Assembly: GCA_023475105.1 (NCBI GenBank) | Contig: JAMCWJ010000094.1 | Location: forward strand, 1-64,000 | Source: Nitrospirota bacterium | Lineage (GTDB): Bacteria; Nitrospirota; Thermodesulfovibrionia; Thermodesulfovibrionales; UBA9159 | Length of the DNA stretch: 64,000 nucleotides | Direction of reading: 5' to 3' | In this document: in pieces, positions 53,992 to 63,628 of the stretch | Layout of the letters: every line of letters begins with the position of its first letter | Numbering within the stretch: the first letter of the stretch is position 1 | Program-made: the position numbers and the translations under genes | Notes under the pieces: generated by a model | The model's input: only the letters and a program-made list of their open reading frames with translations | The model's database searches: none | Told to the model about the DNA's origin: nothing

Positions 53992-55659
53992 ATGAATGCG
54001 AAGAAGAAAGTCCTTCTTATCTTTGGCGCCGCCGCCGCAGCCCTTGTTCTGGCTGCAGTCATTTTCGCCCTCACCTTCGACATAAATTCCTACAGGTCCC
54101 GCATCGAGGCTGCTGCCTCCGGGGCGACCGGCCTGGAGGTCAGGATTGATGGGAAGATGGGGCTCTCTTTCTTTCCCTTTGGCGTATCGGCTAAGGATAT
54201 CCACATCGCCAACAAGGGAGGCGAAATCCTTTCCCTCGAAATCCTCAAACTGGGGGCTGAGTTGATGCCCCTGCTGAAGAAGCAACTCAAAGTTACCAGG
54301 TGCGAGCTTGTCAAACCTGCCCTTACCATCGTGAAGAACGCCGATGGGAAATATAATTTCGAAAGCACTGAAAAGAAATCGACTAAAGGGCAGCCTGGAG
54401 CAGCCTTCAGCTTGAATGAGCTCAAGCTGTTTAAAGGGGTACTTGCCTATCTCGACAAGAAAACGGGGGAAAAGACGGAGTTCAAAGATTTCAATCTGGC
54501 AATCAAGGACCTCACGATAGAAGATACCGCAGCGGACATCATGAAGAACGTCTCGTTCACAGGAAGCTTCGACTGCGCGGAGGTGCTGCAAAAGGACTTC
54601 AGAATCGAGAATCTCAAGGCCCCTGTGAAGGCGGTTAAGGGGATATATAATTTCGAACCACTTACCATCGGGGCCCTCCTCTTCTTTGACAAGAAGGCTG
54701 GTGAAAAAACCGAGTTGAAAGAAATCAGTCTGGCCATCAAGGACCTTTCGGTAGTGGATACCTCAGGGGTCATTATAAAGAACATCTCATTCACGGGAAC
54801 CATGGACTGCAAGGAGGTGCGGAAAAAGGACCTCAAGATCGACAACGTCAAGAGTCCTGTAAAAGTGGTGAGGGGGGTAATCTACCTCATACCCCTTACC
54901 ATGGACATCTTCGGCGCGAAGGGTGAAGGAGATGCCACAGCAGACAAGTCGGAAGTCGATGCTGTGTATAGAATCAATTTGAAGGTATTGAAGCTGGACT
55001 TCGCAAAACTCCAGGAGTCCTTCGGCACAAAAAAGGTTATCGGCGGGAAGGGCGATCTCTATGCTTCCCTGACGATCAAAGAAGAAGGAAGCCGCAATCT
55101 GATGAGGGGCATGGACGGTACTTTTTCTCTCCGAGGTGATAATCTCGTCATGTATACTATGGACCTCGACAAGGTCCTCTCATCGTATGAAACGAGCCAG
55201 GAGTTCAACCTCGTCGACCTCGGCGCCTTCTTCATCGCCGGCCCTCTCGGTACTGCTGCGATCAAAGGGTACCGCTATGGGGACGTTTACAGCCAGACCC
55301 GGGGAGGGCGGGGCACCATCACACAGTTCATCTCCCACTGGAAGATCAAGGACGGTGTTGCGGACGCTGCGGACTGCGCCCTTGCGACGCGCCATAATCG
55401 GGTTGCACTTAAGGGCAAGCTCAATCTTGTGAGCGGACGATATGACAATGTAATAGTGGCGCTTCTCGATGAGAAGGGATGCGCAAAATTCAAACAAGGC
55501 ATCAGCGGTCCCTTCGGCAGTCCCCAAATCGGCGCGGTGAGCGCGGTCGAGTCCCTTGGCGGCCCAATCTCCAGTCTTTACAGGAAGGCAAAACGCTTTG
55601 TCCGGGGCGGCAAATGCGAGGTCTTTTATAGCGGCGCCGTACATCAACCTTCAAAATGA
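53992..55659 (+). CDS. AsmA-family protein with internal duplication
   Basis: The 555-residue protein has an N-terminal membrane anchor (about 6-28) followed by FDINSYRSRIEAAASGATG, the AsmA/YhdP-type start, and a long beta-rich periplasmic part. AsmA-like proteins bridge membranes and help move phospholipid. Residues about 150-310 contain two tandem copies of an 80-residue unit: LAIKDLTIEDTAADIMKNV and LAIKDLSVVDTSGVIIKNI are matching stretches. Start 53992 is chosen because the anchor begins there; GTG 53965 is the alternative. The strand is opposite to the stress genes upstream. Confidence 0.8.
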   Translation: MNAKKKVLLIFGAAAAALVLAAVIFALTFDINSYRSRIEAAASGATGLEVRIDGKMGLSFFPFGVSAKDIHIANKGGEILSLEILKLGAELMPLLKKQLKVTRCELVKPALTIVKNADGKYNFESTEKKSTKGQPGAAFSLNELKLFKGVLAYLDKKTGEKTEFKDFNLAIKDLTIEDTAADIMKNVSFTGSFDCAEVLQKDFRIENLKAPVKAVKGIYNFEPLTIGALLFFDKKAGEKTELKEISLAIKDLSVVDTSGVIIKNISFTGTMDCKEVRKKDLKIDNVKSPVKVVRGVIYLIPLTMDIFGAKGEGDATADKSEVDAVYRINLKVLKLDFAKLQESFGTKKVIGGKGDLYASLTIKEEGSRNLMRGMDGTFSLRGDNLVMYTMDLDKVLSSYETSQEFNLVDLGAFFIAGPLGTAAIKGYRYGDVYSQTRGGRGTITQFISHWKIKDGVADAADCALATRHNRVALKGKLNLVSGRYDNVIVALLDEKGCAKFKQGISGPFGSPQIGAVSAVESLGGPISSLYRKAKRFVRGGKCEVFYSGAVHQPSK

Positions 55660-55815
55660 TTCCCTCCTTGTGATTAGCTTTGTTCTTGTTGCTCGTTCCG
55701 GATTTGCCTCAAATGTGCCTTCTTTGCGTGCAGCGTCATGAACAGGAAGAATTTTGGAAGGTTTCCGATCTTATGCATCTGATTCACATTTACAGTACTC
55801 AGGTTGATAGACTGA

Positions 55816-55920
55816 AGGCTGAAGACTGTAAGTAATATATAATGTCACAGCAAAAAGTTCAGGACAATTGAATCTTGTGACTAAGTATTGCTTTATTGAA
55901 TAACCTTCAGTCTTCAGCCT
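55816..55920. repeat. 105-base element with terminal inverted repeats
   Basis: AGGCTGAAGACTGTAAG (55816-55832) and CTTCAGTCTTCAGCCT (55905-55920) are near-perfect inverted arms around an A+T-rich, 70-base centre. It resembles a small non-autonomous element, or a large terminator between the convergent AsmA and cardiolipin-synthase genes. The arms also contain the short direct repeat CTGAAG. Confidence 0.5.
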
Positions 55921-55948
55921 AAACACCTGAGTAGTTACTTTCAATGTT

Positions 55949-57340
55949 TTACAACCAATGGGCAAATAAATGCGCAAACCACTCCCCGAGCCTGTCTGCC
56001 AAGGGTCTTTCTTTCCACTCTTCCCATTTAATCTGATCGGACTCTGCAAGGTCCCCGGAAAACATCTTCTCCATTTCGGCGGCAAACTCGCGGCTCAGGA
56101 CAACCGAATTTACCTCATCATCGCTTAAAAAGCTCCAGAAGTCCATGTTGGTTGAACCGACCGTGGACCAGACTTCGTCAATGACCGCAGTTTTAGCGTG
56201 CAGCAGGGCGTTTCGGCGTTCGTATATCTTCACCCCCGCTTTCAAAAGCCCGGAATAATTATACCGCTGTGCCCGTAACGCCATTTTCGAATCGGTTATT
56301 GAGGGAACAATAATCTTTACGTCAACACCACGCTTTGATGCATCAGTGAAGGCCGTGAGTATCTGCTCATCGGGGATAAAATAAGCATTCATAAGATGCA
56401 CGGAATGCTCTGCAAAAGTGATGGCGGACACATAGACAATAAAAGTGATTCTGTTGTCCTGTCCCGGCGTGCTGCCGACCACCCGCACCAGTGCATTCCC
56501 CACTTCTTTCGGCTCAGGGAAATAGTTTCTCCCCGAGAGTTCCGGGCCATTTTGCTTCTGCCAGGTGTCAAAAAAGAGCTTTTGGAATTCAGCCACGGCA
56601 GGGCCTTCAATTTGAACGTCGGTGTCACGCCATGGCAGCGGCGCTCCTTCCACTTGTCTCCTTCCGGAAAGCCTGCTCGAATAAACCGAACTGATGTTGA
56701 TACCCCCTGAAATGGCGACTTTGCCGTCGATGATCAAAATCTTGCGATGGTCCGGATGCGCCAGGAGCCAGTGCCCGTGGGCCTTGAACGGATTTACCGG
56801 ATTGAATTCGACCACCTGAATTCCCGCGTCCCGCAGGCGCTGGAAAAAAAGAGCAGGGGTACTGTAACTGCCCATGCTGTCATAGATGAGATTTACCTGG
56901 ACACCTTCCGCCTGTTTCTGCAGCAGCAGTTCGGAAAATTTGCGGCCCACTTCGTCATCTTCAATGATAAAGGTTTCAAGGTTGATATGGTCTTTGGCGT
57001 TCTGTATCGCTTTGAACATGGCAGCATAGGCGGCCTGACCATCGGCGAGCAGAGTGACTTTGTTCCCCTTCGTCAGAGGGCTTTCGGTGACCGATTCTAC
57101 AACGGCGGTGTGGCGTTCCAGGATGTCCGTCGGGTCGACAGAGCTCTTCAGTCGTTCCATGATAACCTTGCTTTTCTCGGGAGATAACAGTCCTTTGGAA
57201 GAAACGATTTGACGAGGCTTCTCTCCAGTCGGCGCCTCATCAATCATTTCAGAGACGTTCGGCAAGGTCGCGCATCCATTGCTGAGGCCCAAGATGAATA
57301 CGAATAGAAAGAACAAAAAGAAAGGCTTGACGGTTATCAT
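55949..57340 (-). CDS. Phospholipase D-family cardiolipin synthase-like lipoprotein
   Basis: The 463-residue protein has a lipobox (LSNGC, Cys about 23) and two PLD catalytic motifs: HPDHRKILIIDGKVAISGG (about 198-216) and LLHAKTAVIDEVWSTVGSTN (about 387-406), each with the H-x-K pair and Asp. Cardiolipin synthases join two phosphatidylglycerols. As a lipoprotein it would act on the periplasmic side, unlike ClsA, and may be a ClsC-type or a phospholipase relative. Confidence 0.85.
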   Translation of the reverse strand: MITVKPFFLFFLFVFILGLSNGCATLPNVSEMIDEAPTGEKPRQIVSSKGLLSPEKSKVIMERLKSSVDPTDILERHTAVVESVTESPLTKGNKVTLLADGQAAYAAMFKAIQNAKDHINLETFIIEDDEVGRKFSELLLQKQAEGVQVNLIYDSMGSYSTPALFFQRLRDAGIQVVEFNPVNPFKAHGHWLLAHPDHRKILIIDGKVAISGGINISSVYSSRLSGRRQVEGAPLPWRDTDVQIEGPAVAEFQKLFFDTWQKQNGPELSGRNYFPEPKEVGNALVRVVGSTPGQDNRITFIVYVSAITFAEHSVHLMNAYFIPDEQILTAFTDASKRGVDVKIIVPSITDSKMALRAQRYNYSGLLKAGVKIYERRNALLHAKTAVIDEVWSTVGSTNMDFWSFLSDDEVNSVVLSREFAAEMEKMFSGDLAESDQIKWEEWKERPLADRLGEWFAHLFAHWL

Positions 57341-57417
57341 ATGTTATTTTACCATAGAATAAAGAATATCATGTTTTTAGTTGAATCTAATAATCTCAAA
57401 ATAGTAGCAACGTCGCG

Positions 57418-57500
57418 GTCATCGCCGCAGTGTGTTGAGCGGGAATCCACAGGTCTTAAAACTCTGTCCTGGATGACCGATTAAAGACTTGGGGCATGAC
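57418..57500. repeat. Degenerate REP-like repeat
   Basis: GTCAT (57418-57422) and ATGAC (57496-57500) bound a unit with GCGGGAATCC and GATTAAAGACTT, which look like decayed arms of a common palindromic intergenic repeat. Much weaker than the copy at 5915. The gap 57341-57634 has nothing else I can support. Confidence 0.3.
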
Positions 57501-57634
57501 AGACAAAGACTAACGAATGTCCATTCTATTATGAGGCTGTTAATAATTTCTCACGTCCGGCTTGTCCGGGTTTGGCACTATTAATCAATGATTTTTGGTG
57601 GTAGACTCTTCTAAAAAAGGGGAGTGATCGGGGA

Positions 57635-57877
57635 ATGGAAGAAACGGCGTCTTTCGAATTCAGACAGTGCGTGAGCATACACAAGTCCACCGGAAAAAAG
57701 GCGGGGGAAGCGGAGGCCCGACGATTCTTATCAGGCTTCCTTCCGCACCTGAGCGAGGCCTGCATCGGCTCCATCAGCGAGATCTTTGATGCCGAGCCGC
57801 CGTACACGCCGCGCGGTTGCGTGGCGCAGGCGTGGAGTGTGGCGGAAGTGCTGCGCTGCTGGGTGAAAACCGCGTGA
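57635..57877 (+). pseudogene. C-terminal fragment of glycogen debranching enzyme
   Basis: The last 60 residues match the end of bacterial amylo-alpha-1,6-glucosidases: [17 protein letters not shown], then [20 protein letters not shown]. The full protein is about 650-730 residues; here only the tail after about 57690 remains, preceded by unrelated sequence. The stop is 22 bases before the GH57 gene, so the pair was probably once an operon of glycogen-breakdown genes. Confidence 0.7.
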
Positions 57878-57899
57878 TATTGCAAAAGGAGTGCTATTG

Positions 57900-60335
57900 A
57901 TGAACCGATTTATTTGTATCCATGGGCATTTTTATCAACCTCCCAGGGAAAGCCCGTGGCTGGAGGCAATTGAGATCCAGGATTCTGCATTCCCGTACCA
58001 CGATTGGAACGAGCGGGTTTCTTCTGAATGTTACGCTGCAAACGCAGTGTCGAGAATCTGGGACACGGAAGGACGAATCGTCCAGCTGGTGAACAATTAT
58101 GTTAACATAAGCTTCAACTTTGGTCCAACTGTCTTGCTCTGGATGCAGAAGTATGCCACCGAAGCCTATGAGGCAATTCTGGAGGCTGACAGGCGGAGTG
58201 TAGAGAAATTCTCAGGTCACGGCTCTGCGATGGCCCAAGCTTACAATCACATGATCCTGCCGCTGGCCAACAGCCGCGACAAGAAGACCCAGATTATCTG
58301 GGGAATAAAGGATTTTGAGTATCGCTTTGGACGCAAGCCGGAAGGGTTGTGGCTCCCCGAGACGGCGGTAGATCTCGAAACCCTGGACATAATGGCACAA
58401 CAGGAAATCGGATTTGCCATACTTTCCCCCAGTCAGGCACGGAGGGTCAGGTCCGTTGGCGGTGATAAATGGCAAGATGTGAGCGGTGGAAGAATCGATC
58501 CCGGCATGCCTTACAGGGTATCGCTGCCCTCAGGCAGCGTCATGAACCTGTTCTTTTACGACGGCTCCATTTCACATGCTCTGGCATTTGAAGGATTACT
58601 CAACAGCGGAGAGGCATTCGCCAAGAGGCTATTGTCCGCGTTCCCCGACGGCTCTTCCTCTCCCCGCCTCGTCCACATCGCAACGGATGGCGAAAGCTAT
58701 GGCCATCACCATCGCGGCGGCGACATGGCCCTCGCTCACGCGCTCCATTACATTGAGTCCAACGGACTTGCGCAGTTGACGAATTATGGCGGCTATCTGG
58801 CGGACCATCCACCGACGCACGAAGTGGAAATCTTTGAGAACAGCTCGTGGAGCTGCGCTCACGGAATAGAGCGTTGGCGGTCGGATTGCGGGTGTAACAG
58901 CGGCGGGCACCCGGGTTGGAACCAGACCTGGCGGGCCCCCTTGCGTGCGGCGCTGGACTGGCTGCGAGATGCCGTTACCCCGGCTTATGAACAATTGGCT
59001 GAACGGTTGCTGTCCGATCCGCGGGCGGCCCGGGACGACTACATCGACATCATCGTGGATCGAGCACCCGAGCGCATCAGTGCGTTTTTAAGTCGCCACG
59101 CGACCCGTCCCTTAAACTCCGAGGACGAGATCACGGTCCTGAATCTCATGGAGCTCCAACGTCACTTAATGCTCATGTACACAAGTTGTGGTTGGTTTTT
59201 TGACGAGCTTTCCGGGATTGAGACGGTTCAGGACATAAAATATGCCGGCAGAGTTCTGCAGTTGGCCGACCAGCTTTTTAGCGAACCGCTCGAACCTGCC
59301 TTTCTCGATCATCTTGAACTGGCCAAGAGCAACATGCCTGAACACCGTGACGGTCGCACCATATATGAGAAATTGGTCAGGCCTGTCATGCTCGATATGA
59401 AAGACGTGGGCGCCCACTATGCCTTAAGCTCACTGTTCCAGGACATCGGCGAACGCAGCTCGATCTACGCGTATTCCGCCACCCGGGAGGACTATCGCAG
59501 TTTTCAGGTCGGAGGCTCAAAGCTGGTAATCGGGCGGGCCACGGTCACTTCAGAGATTACGCGCATATCCTCCAGCTTATGCTTTGGCGTTCTACATCTT
59601 GGTGATCACAGTATCGCCTGCGGCACCGGCGAATATCAGGGCGCGCAAAAATATGAAGCGCTGGCCAAAGAGATTTCCGCGGCTTTCGCCGGAGCTGACT
59701 TCCCGAAGACCATACTTCTGTTGGGTAAATACTTCGGGACGTCCACGTACTCTCTGACCTCGTTGTTTGCCGATGAGCGGCGAAAAGTCCTGGACATCAT
59801 CATGGGGCCGACCCTGAGAGAGGCTGAAGCCGCATATAGCTCGATTTACGAACACCATGCTCCACTGATTCGCTTTCTGACCGGGACTGGCACGCCACGG
59901 CCAATAGTCCTGTCTGTCGCAGCGGACTTGTGCTTGAATGCCAAGCTTCGCAGGGTACTTCAAGGGGATGGACTTGATTCCCAGGTAGTGAGACCTCTTC
60001 TGGAAGAAGCTCGTTTGGCCGGCGCAATCCTGGATGAGGCCGCTCTAGGAATGTTGCTGAAAATCAACATTGAGCGTCTCGCCCGGCAAGCCCTCGAGCA
60101 ATGTGAGGACCTTTCTTGCATGGAGAGATTGAATAAAGCTGCAAAACTAGTCCGGACATTGCCGTTCGAGATTAATCTGTGGCAAATCCAGAACATCTGC
60201 TACAAAATCCTTCACACAAAATGGGCCGACTTCAAGAAGAAAGCCGGACTGGGTGACAAAAAAGCTCAAGAATGGATTCGCAATTGCACGGAAGTATCCG
60301 AGAATTTCAAGCTGCAGGTGCCCCAGGCCGAGTAA
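57900..60335 (+). CDS. GH57-family glucanase/amylase-like protein (DUF3536 type)
   Basis: The 811-residue protein begins ICIHGHFYQPPRESPW, a GH57 first motif, then GLWLPETAVDLETLD with the Pro-Glu motif, HIATDGESYGHHHRGGDMAL, and a long DUF3536 C-terminal half. GH57 enzymes cleave or transfer alpha-glucans (amylase, glucanotransferase or branching activity); the exact one cannot be read here. AAAAGGAG is eight bases before ATG 57900, while GTG 57891 would overlap that site. Context: debranching fragment upstream, TreY convergent downstream. Confidence 0.85.
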   Translation: MNRFICIHGHFYQPPRESPWLEAIEIQDSAFPYHDWNERVSSECYAANAVSRIWDTEGRIVQLVNNYVNISFNFGPTVLLWMQKYATEAYEAILEADRRSVEKFSGHGSAMAQAYNHMILPLANSRDKKTQIIWGIKDFEYRFGRKPEGLWLPETAVDLETLDIMAQQEIGFAILSPSQARRVRSVGGDKWQDVSGGRIDPGMPYRVSLPSGSVMNLFFYDGSISHALAFEGLLNSGEAFAKRLLSAFPDGSSSPRLVHIATDGESYGHHHRGGDMALAHALHYIESNGLAQLTNYGGYLADHPPTHEVEIFENSSWSCAHGIERWRSDCGCNSGGHPGWNQTWRAPLRAALDWLRDAVTPAYEQLAERLLSDPRAARDDYIDIIVDRAPERISAFLSRHATRPLNSEDEITVLNLMELQRHLMLMYTSCGWFFDELSGIETVQDIKYAGRVLQLADQLFSEPLEPAFLDHLELAKSNMPEHRDGRTIYEKLVRPVMLDMKDVGAHYALSSLFQDIGERSSIYAYSATREDYRSFQVGGSKLVIGRATVTSEITRISSSLCFGVLHLGDHSIACGTGEYQGAQKYEALAKEISAAFAGADFPKTILLLGKYFGTSTYSLTSLFADERRKVLDIIMGPTLREAEAAYSSIYEHHAPLIRFLTGTGTPRPIVLSVAADLCLNAKLRRVLQGDGLDSQVVRPLLEEARLAGAILDEAALGMLLKINIERLARQALEQCEDLSCMERLNKAAKLVRTLPFEINLWQIQNICYKILHTKWADFKKKAGLGDKKAQEWIRNCTEVSENFKLQVPQAE

Positions 60336-60431
60336 ATTGCAGACCTGCGATTTGATGAGCGTCCGCCGCAGAGGGCGCAGAGGTAAATAAATAAGGCTAC
60401 ATGATTCTCCCGCGCTCGTTTTGTCCCCTGT

Positions 60432-63400
60432 TCATATGGTTTCATTTTTGAACCCGCAATCCATTGTTCCTTCGAGCATTGCCACCGGGAAACAGGAGAA
60501 GACATCGGCCAGGGCCAACACCCTTTTTTCAGCGCGGCGAATCACTTTCACCTCTTCTCCGGTCAGAACATTCTTAAAGCTGCTGCCTGAGATTTCATCC
60601 GGCAACAGAACTCCGGTCTTTCCCCACACCTTTTCTCCAAACGGAGCTTCAACAGTAAAATGCGAGACTTGAGTCATAAATCTCGGAACAATAACAAGGA
60701 CAGCCTTATTGTCTTTCCGTCGCGCAAATCCGCAGACCTGATCTTTTAATTCTCCCTCTGCCGTGAGCGGCATATAGGCTCCTTCCATGAAGAGCATATG
60801 GTTATCTCCCCGATATGTCAGTGCCTTCGATGTGACATAAAGTTTTACGGACCCGTCTTCCCATTTTTCGATGAGTGCTTTCAATGCTACTTTTAAATCC
60901 GGTCCGTACTTTGTCATATTCTCTTTGAGAGATGTAAGCATCGTTCTTCTGCGGTTGAAATCGACAGGCCTCCGATTATCCGGATCACAAAGACTGAAAT
61001 CCCATATCTCGGTCCCCTGATAGAAATCTGGAACACCAGGACAAGTTATTTTTAGCAATGTCTGCGATAGCGAATTCAGCATGCCGAAATAGGAAATCGT
61101 CTTTTGGAAGGGTTCGAACTCCTCAAGAAACTTGTTGTCGGCGCTAATCGCCAAAATAGCATCGATAAAAGACATCACGGAGTCTTCATAGTCCGCGTGA
61201 GGATTTATCCAACTCGTATTTACTTTAGCCTCCCTTAGCGCCTTTATGATATATTCCTTGATCCTCTTTTTGAAGGCATTGTATTCGGTCTCATCGAGAC
61301 GGCCAAGCGGCCAGGCGCCCATGAGTGTCTGGTAGAGAAGGCACTCTTCATTGCGGTCCGGTACATTCTGTCCCTCAATGGCAGTTTTTTTCATCTTATT
61401 GAGGTAACTCCATCTCGCGAGACATCCTCTCCATTTGTCAGGAATCTCTGAGAGGACATTTATCCTTGCCCTTACATCTTCGCTCCGTTTTGTGTCATGG
61501 GTGGAAGTGGTGATAAGAGCGTGCGGCCAGAACTTGAGCCTGTCCAGATTCTGTCCATGAAATGCCTCCAGAGTCAGACCGAACCTGTCGGGACTTCCGC
61601 CGACCTCATTGAGCGATACGAGGCGGTTATACACGTAAAAAGCCGTGTCTTCAACCCCTTTTGCCATGACAGGCGCTGTAAGCTGCTGGAACTTCATCGT
61701 GAAATCGAACCACTCTTTTTTGTCTTCTTCGCTAAAGCCTTCAGGGAATTTGAGCGAAAGGACATCTCCGAGAAAATCGAATATGAATGCGTTGATAGCG
61801 GGATTTTTTCTTTTAGCCTTAGAAACCGCAGCCTCTATGTACTGACGGTCTCTGTCTTTAATGGTCGATGAATTTATATAAGTCCGGTAGACCGGGAAAA
61901 AGGCGATGACTTCGGTTATCGCTCTGGTAAGGCTGTTCAGTGTCAAATCCCGGGTATGCCTGTTCTTTTCAGAGATATTGTTCAGGTAATTTCCGAGGGT
62001 GTTTATCTCGCCTGACATGGCTACTTGCATCACAAGCTTCTTCGTTTCATACACCACGTCGGAAAAATGATTTTTGGTCCCCGAGAACTTTGCATAGAGG
62101 TTATCGAACATCTTTGCTTTTTTCGTGTCTATGAAGATTCCGTTTAGAGAATTCAAAAAATCATAACCCGTCGTTCCGAAAATGGGCCAGTCCTCAGGCA
62201 TTTTTTCGCCCTTTGTGAGGATTTTTTCTCCGACTATATAGAAGGGTTTGTACTGCGGGTCTAATGACAATAGCCTCTCATATCGCCTCAACACTTCCGG
62301 GACCACGTCAGACTGTTCATGATCATCATCTCCCGGGGCTTTCGTGGAGACGAGTCGGCTGAAACATTCACGCTGGAGTTTTTCAAAATATTGTGAAGGG
62401 TTGTACAGGCCGTCCGGGTGGTCGACCCTCAATCCTGAGACCCTCTTTTTTTCAACAAGCCTGAATATCAGTTTGTGGGTTTCCTCGAAGACGGCCGGGT
62501 CTTCGGTCCGCACCGCGGCGAGGTTATTTATGTCAAAAAACCTGCGGTAATTAATCTCTTCATTTGCGACACGCCAGTGTGAGAGTCTCCATACCTGTTC
62601 GGTGAGAAGAGCGTCCAGAGGGTTGAAGCTCCTCGGGTCGCCCTTCTTGCCGTTAAATATATCCACATTGTCGTCAATCAACTTCCTTATTTCGGGGCTC
62701 TCAAGGTACAGGGTTAAAAGACGCTTTTTGATGATTTCTTTTTCGCGGTATCGTTCGCCGATTCTTTCCACATCTTTCTCTGCAGCCGGAGGCAGATGCT
62801 TCAGCGCGGTGACTATGCTCAAGAGTTCGGTGAGATGAGGGTTATCATTAGCGACAAGATTCCGGAGGTCCTCCGTGCGGTGATGGAGCAAAAGGACATA
62901 GGTTTCCGGCAGTAACGGAAACTTTATGTCCTGATAGTAGATGAAGAAAGCACCCTCCTCAAAGCGTAACTTCAGTTCCTGACTTTCGAGTACCTTGCCG
63001 TATTGGTCTCCAAGAACGGGGATGTGCAGTTTGCCTGAGAGCTTCTTAATGGCCGGATTCCAGTCGATGTCGAAGAAGTCAGCATAGGGAGAACTTCGGC
63101 CGTTTTCGAGGACATCCATCCACCAGGGGTTTTCACTTTCGCAACTCATGTGGTTCGGAACGATATCGAGGATCTGTCCCATTCCGTATTTCCCCAGCTC
63201 TTGTATGAAGATATCATATTCTTCTTCTGTTCCCACTTCCGAGTTCAATGCAGAGGGGTCAACGATATCATATCCGTGAAGGCTTCCCTTTCGTGCCTTG
63301 AAGTAGGGAGATGCGTAGACATCGCTAATGCCGAGATCGTGGAGATAGGAGACTATCCCCCGTGCATCATTGAATCCGAAGGTGTGATTGAACTGAAGCC

Positions 63401-63449
63401 TGTAAGTCGCAACAGGTATCCTGGGAAAGGACTTGTCTATATCCTCCAT
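60432..63449 (-). CDS. treY: Maltooligosyl trehalose synthase
   Basis: The 1005-residue GH13 enzyme converts the reducing end of malto-oligosaccharides to a trehalosyl unit. Signatures: PVATYRLQFNHTFGF at the start, HGYDIVDPSALNSEVG, LDIVPNHMS, nucleophile Asp in SGLRVDHPDGLYNPS, KGVEDTAFYVYNRL and PDFYQGTEIWDF. Length is as expected, although longer than the 700-800 of several relatives. The usual partner TreZ is not in this window. Ribosome site GGAAGGG lies before the ATG. Confidence 0.9.
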   Translation of the reverse strand: MEDIDKSFPRIPVATYRLQFNHTFGFNDARGIVSYLHDLGISDVYASPYFKARKGSLHGYDIVDPSALNSEVGTEEEYDIFIQELGKYGMGQILDIVPNHMSCESENPWWMDVLENGRSSPYADFFDIDWNPAIKKLSGKLHIPVLGDQYGKVLESQELKLRFEEGAFFIYYQDIKFPLLPETYVLLLHHRTEDLRNLVANDNPHLTELLSIVTALKHLPPAAEKDVERIGERYREKEIIKKRLLTLYLESPEIRKLIDDNVDIFNGKKGDPRSFNPLDALLTEQVWRLSHWRVANEEINYRRFFDINNLAAVRTEDPAVFEETHKLIFRLVEKKRVSGLRVDHPDGLYNPSQYFEKLQRECFSRLVSTKAPGDDDHEQSDVVPEVLRRYERLLSLDPQYKPFYIVGEKILTKGEKMPEDWPIFGTTGYDFLNSLNGIFIDTKKAKMFDNLYAKFSGTKNHFSDVVYETKKLVMQVAMSGEINTLGNYLNNISEKNRHTRDLTLNSLTRAITEVIAFFPVYRTYINSSTIKDRDRQYIEAAVSKAKRKNPAINAFIFDFLGDVLSLKFPEGFSEEDKKEWFDFTMKFQQLTAPVMAKGVEDTAFYVYNRLVSLNEVGGSPDRFGLTLEAFHGQNLDRLKFWPHALITTSTHDTKRSEDVRARINVLSEIPDKWRGCLARWSYLNKMKKTAIEGQNVPDRNEECLLYQTLMGAWPLGRLDETEYNAFKKRIKEYIIKALREAKVNTSWINPHADYEDSVMSFIDAILAISADNKFLEEFEPFQKTISYFGMLNSLSQTLLKITCPGVPDFYQGTEIWDFSLCDPDNRRPVDFNRRRTMLTSLKENMTKYGPDLKVALKALIEKWEDGSVKLYVTSKALTYRGDNHMLFMEGAYMPLTAEGELKDQVCGFARRKDNKAVLVIVPRFMTQVSHFTVEAPFGEKVWGKTGVLLPDEISGSSFKNVLTGEEVKVIRRAEKRVLALADVFSCFPVAMLEGTMDCGFKNETI

Positions 63450-63628
63450 GCTACCCTTCCGGCAATATGGCCGATAGATTGTTGATGCTTACACGGTGCT
63501 TAAATTCGAAGGAGGCGATTGTTTCTTCATTCCTCTATCACTCTCCTTTTTTCAAATCTTATCATGTCTTGATTATTGCGACAATCTCATAAATATCCCT
63601 TCTCAGTCGCAGAGGCGCGACTTCTTTT

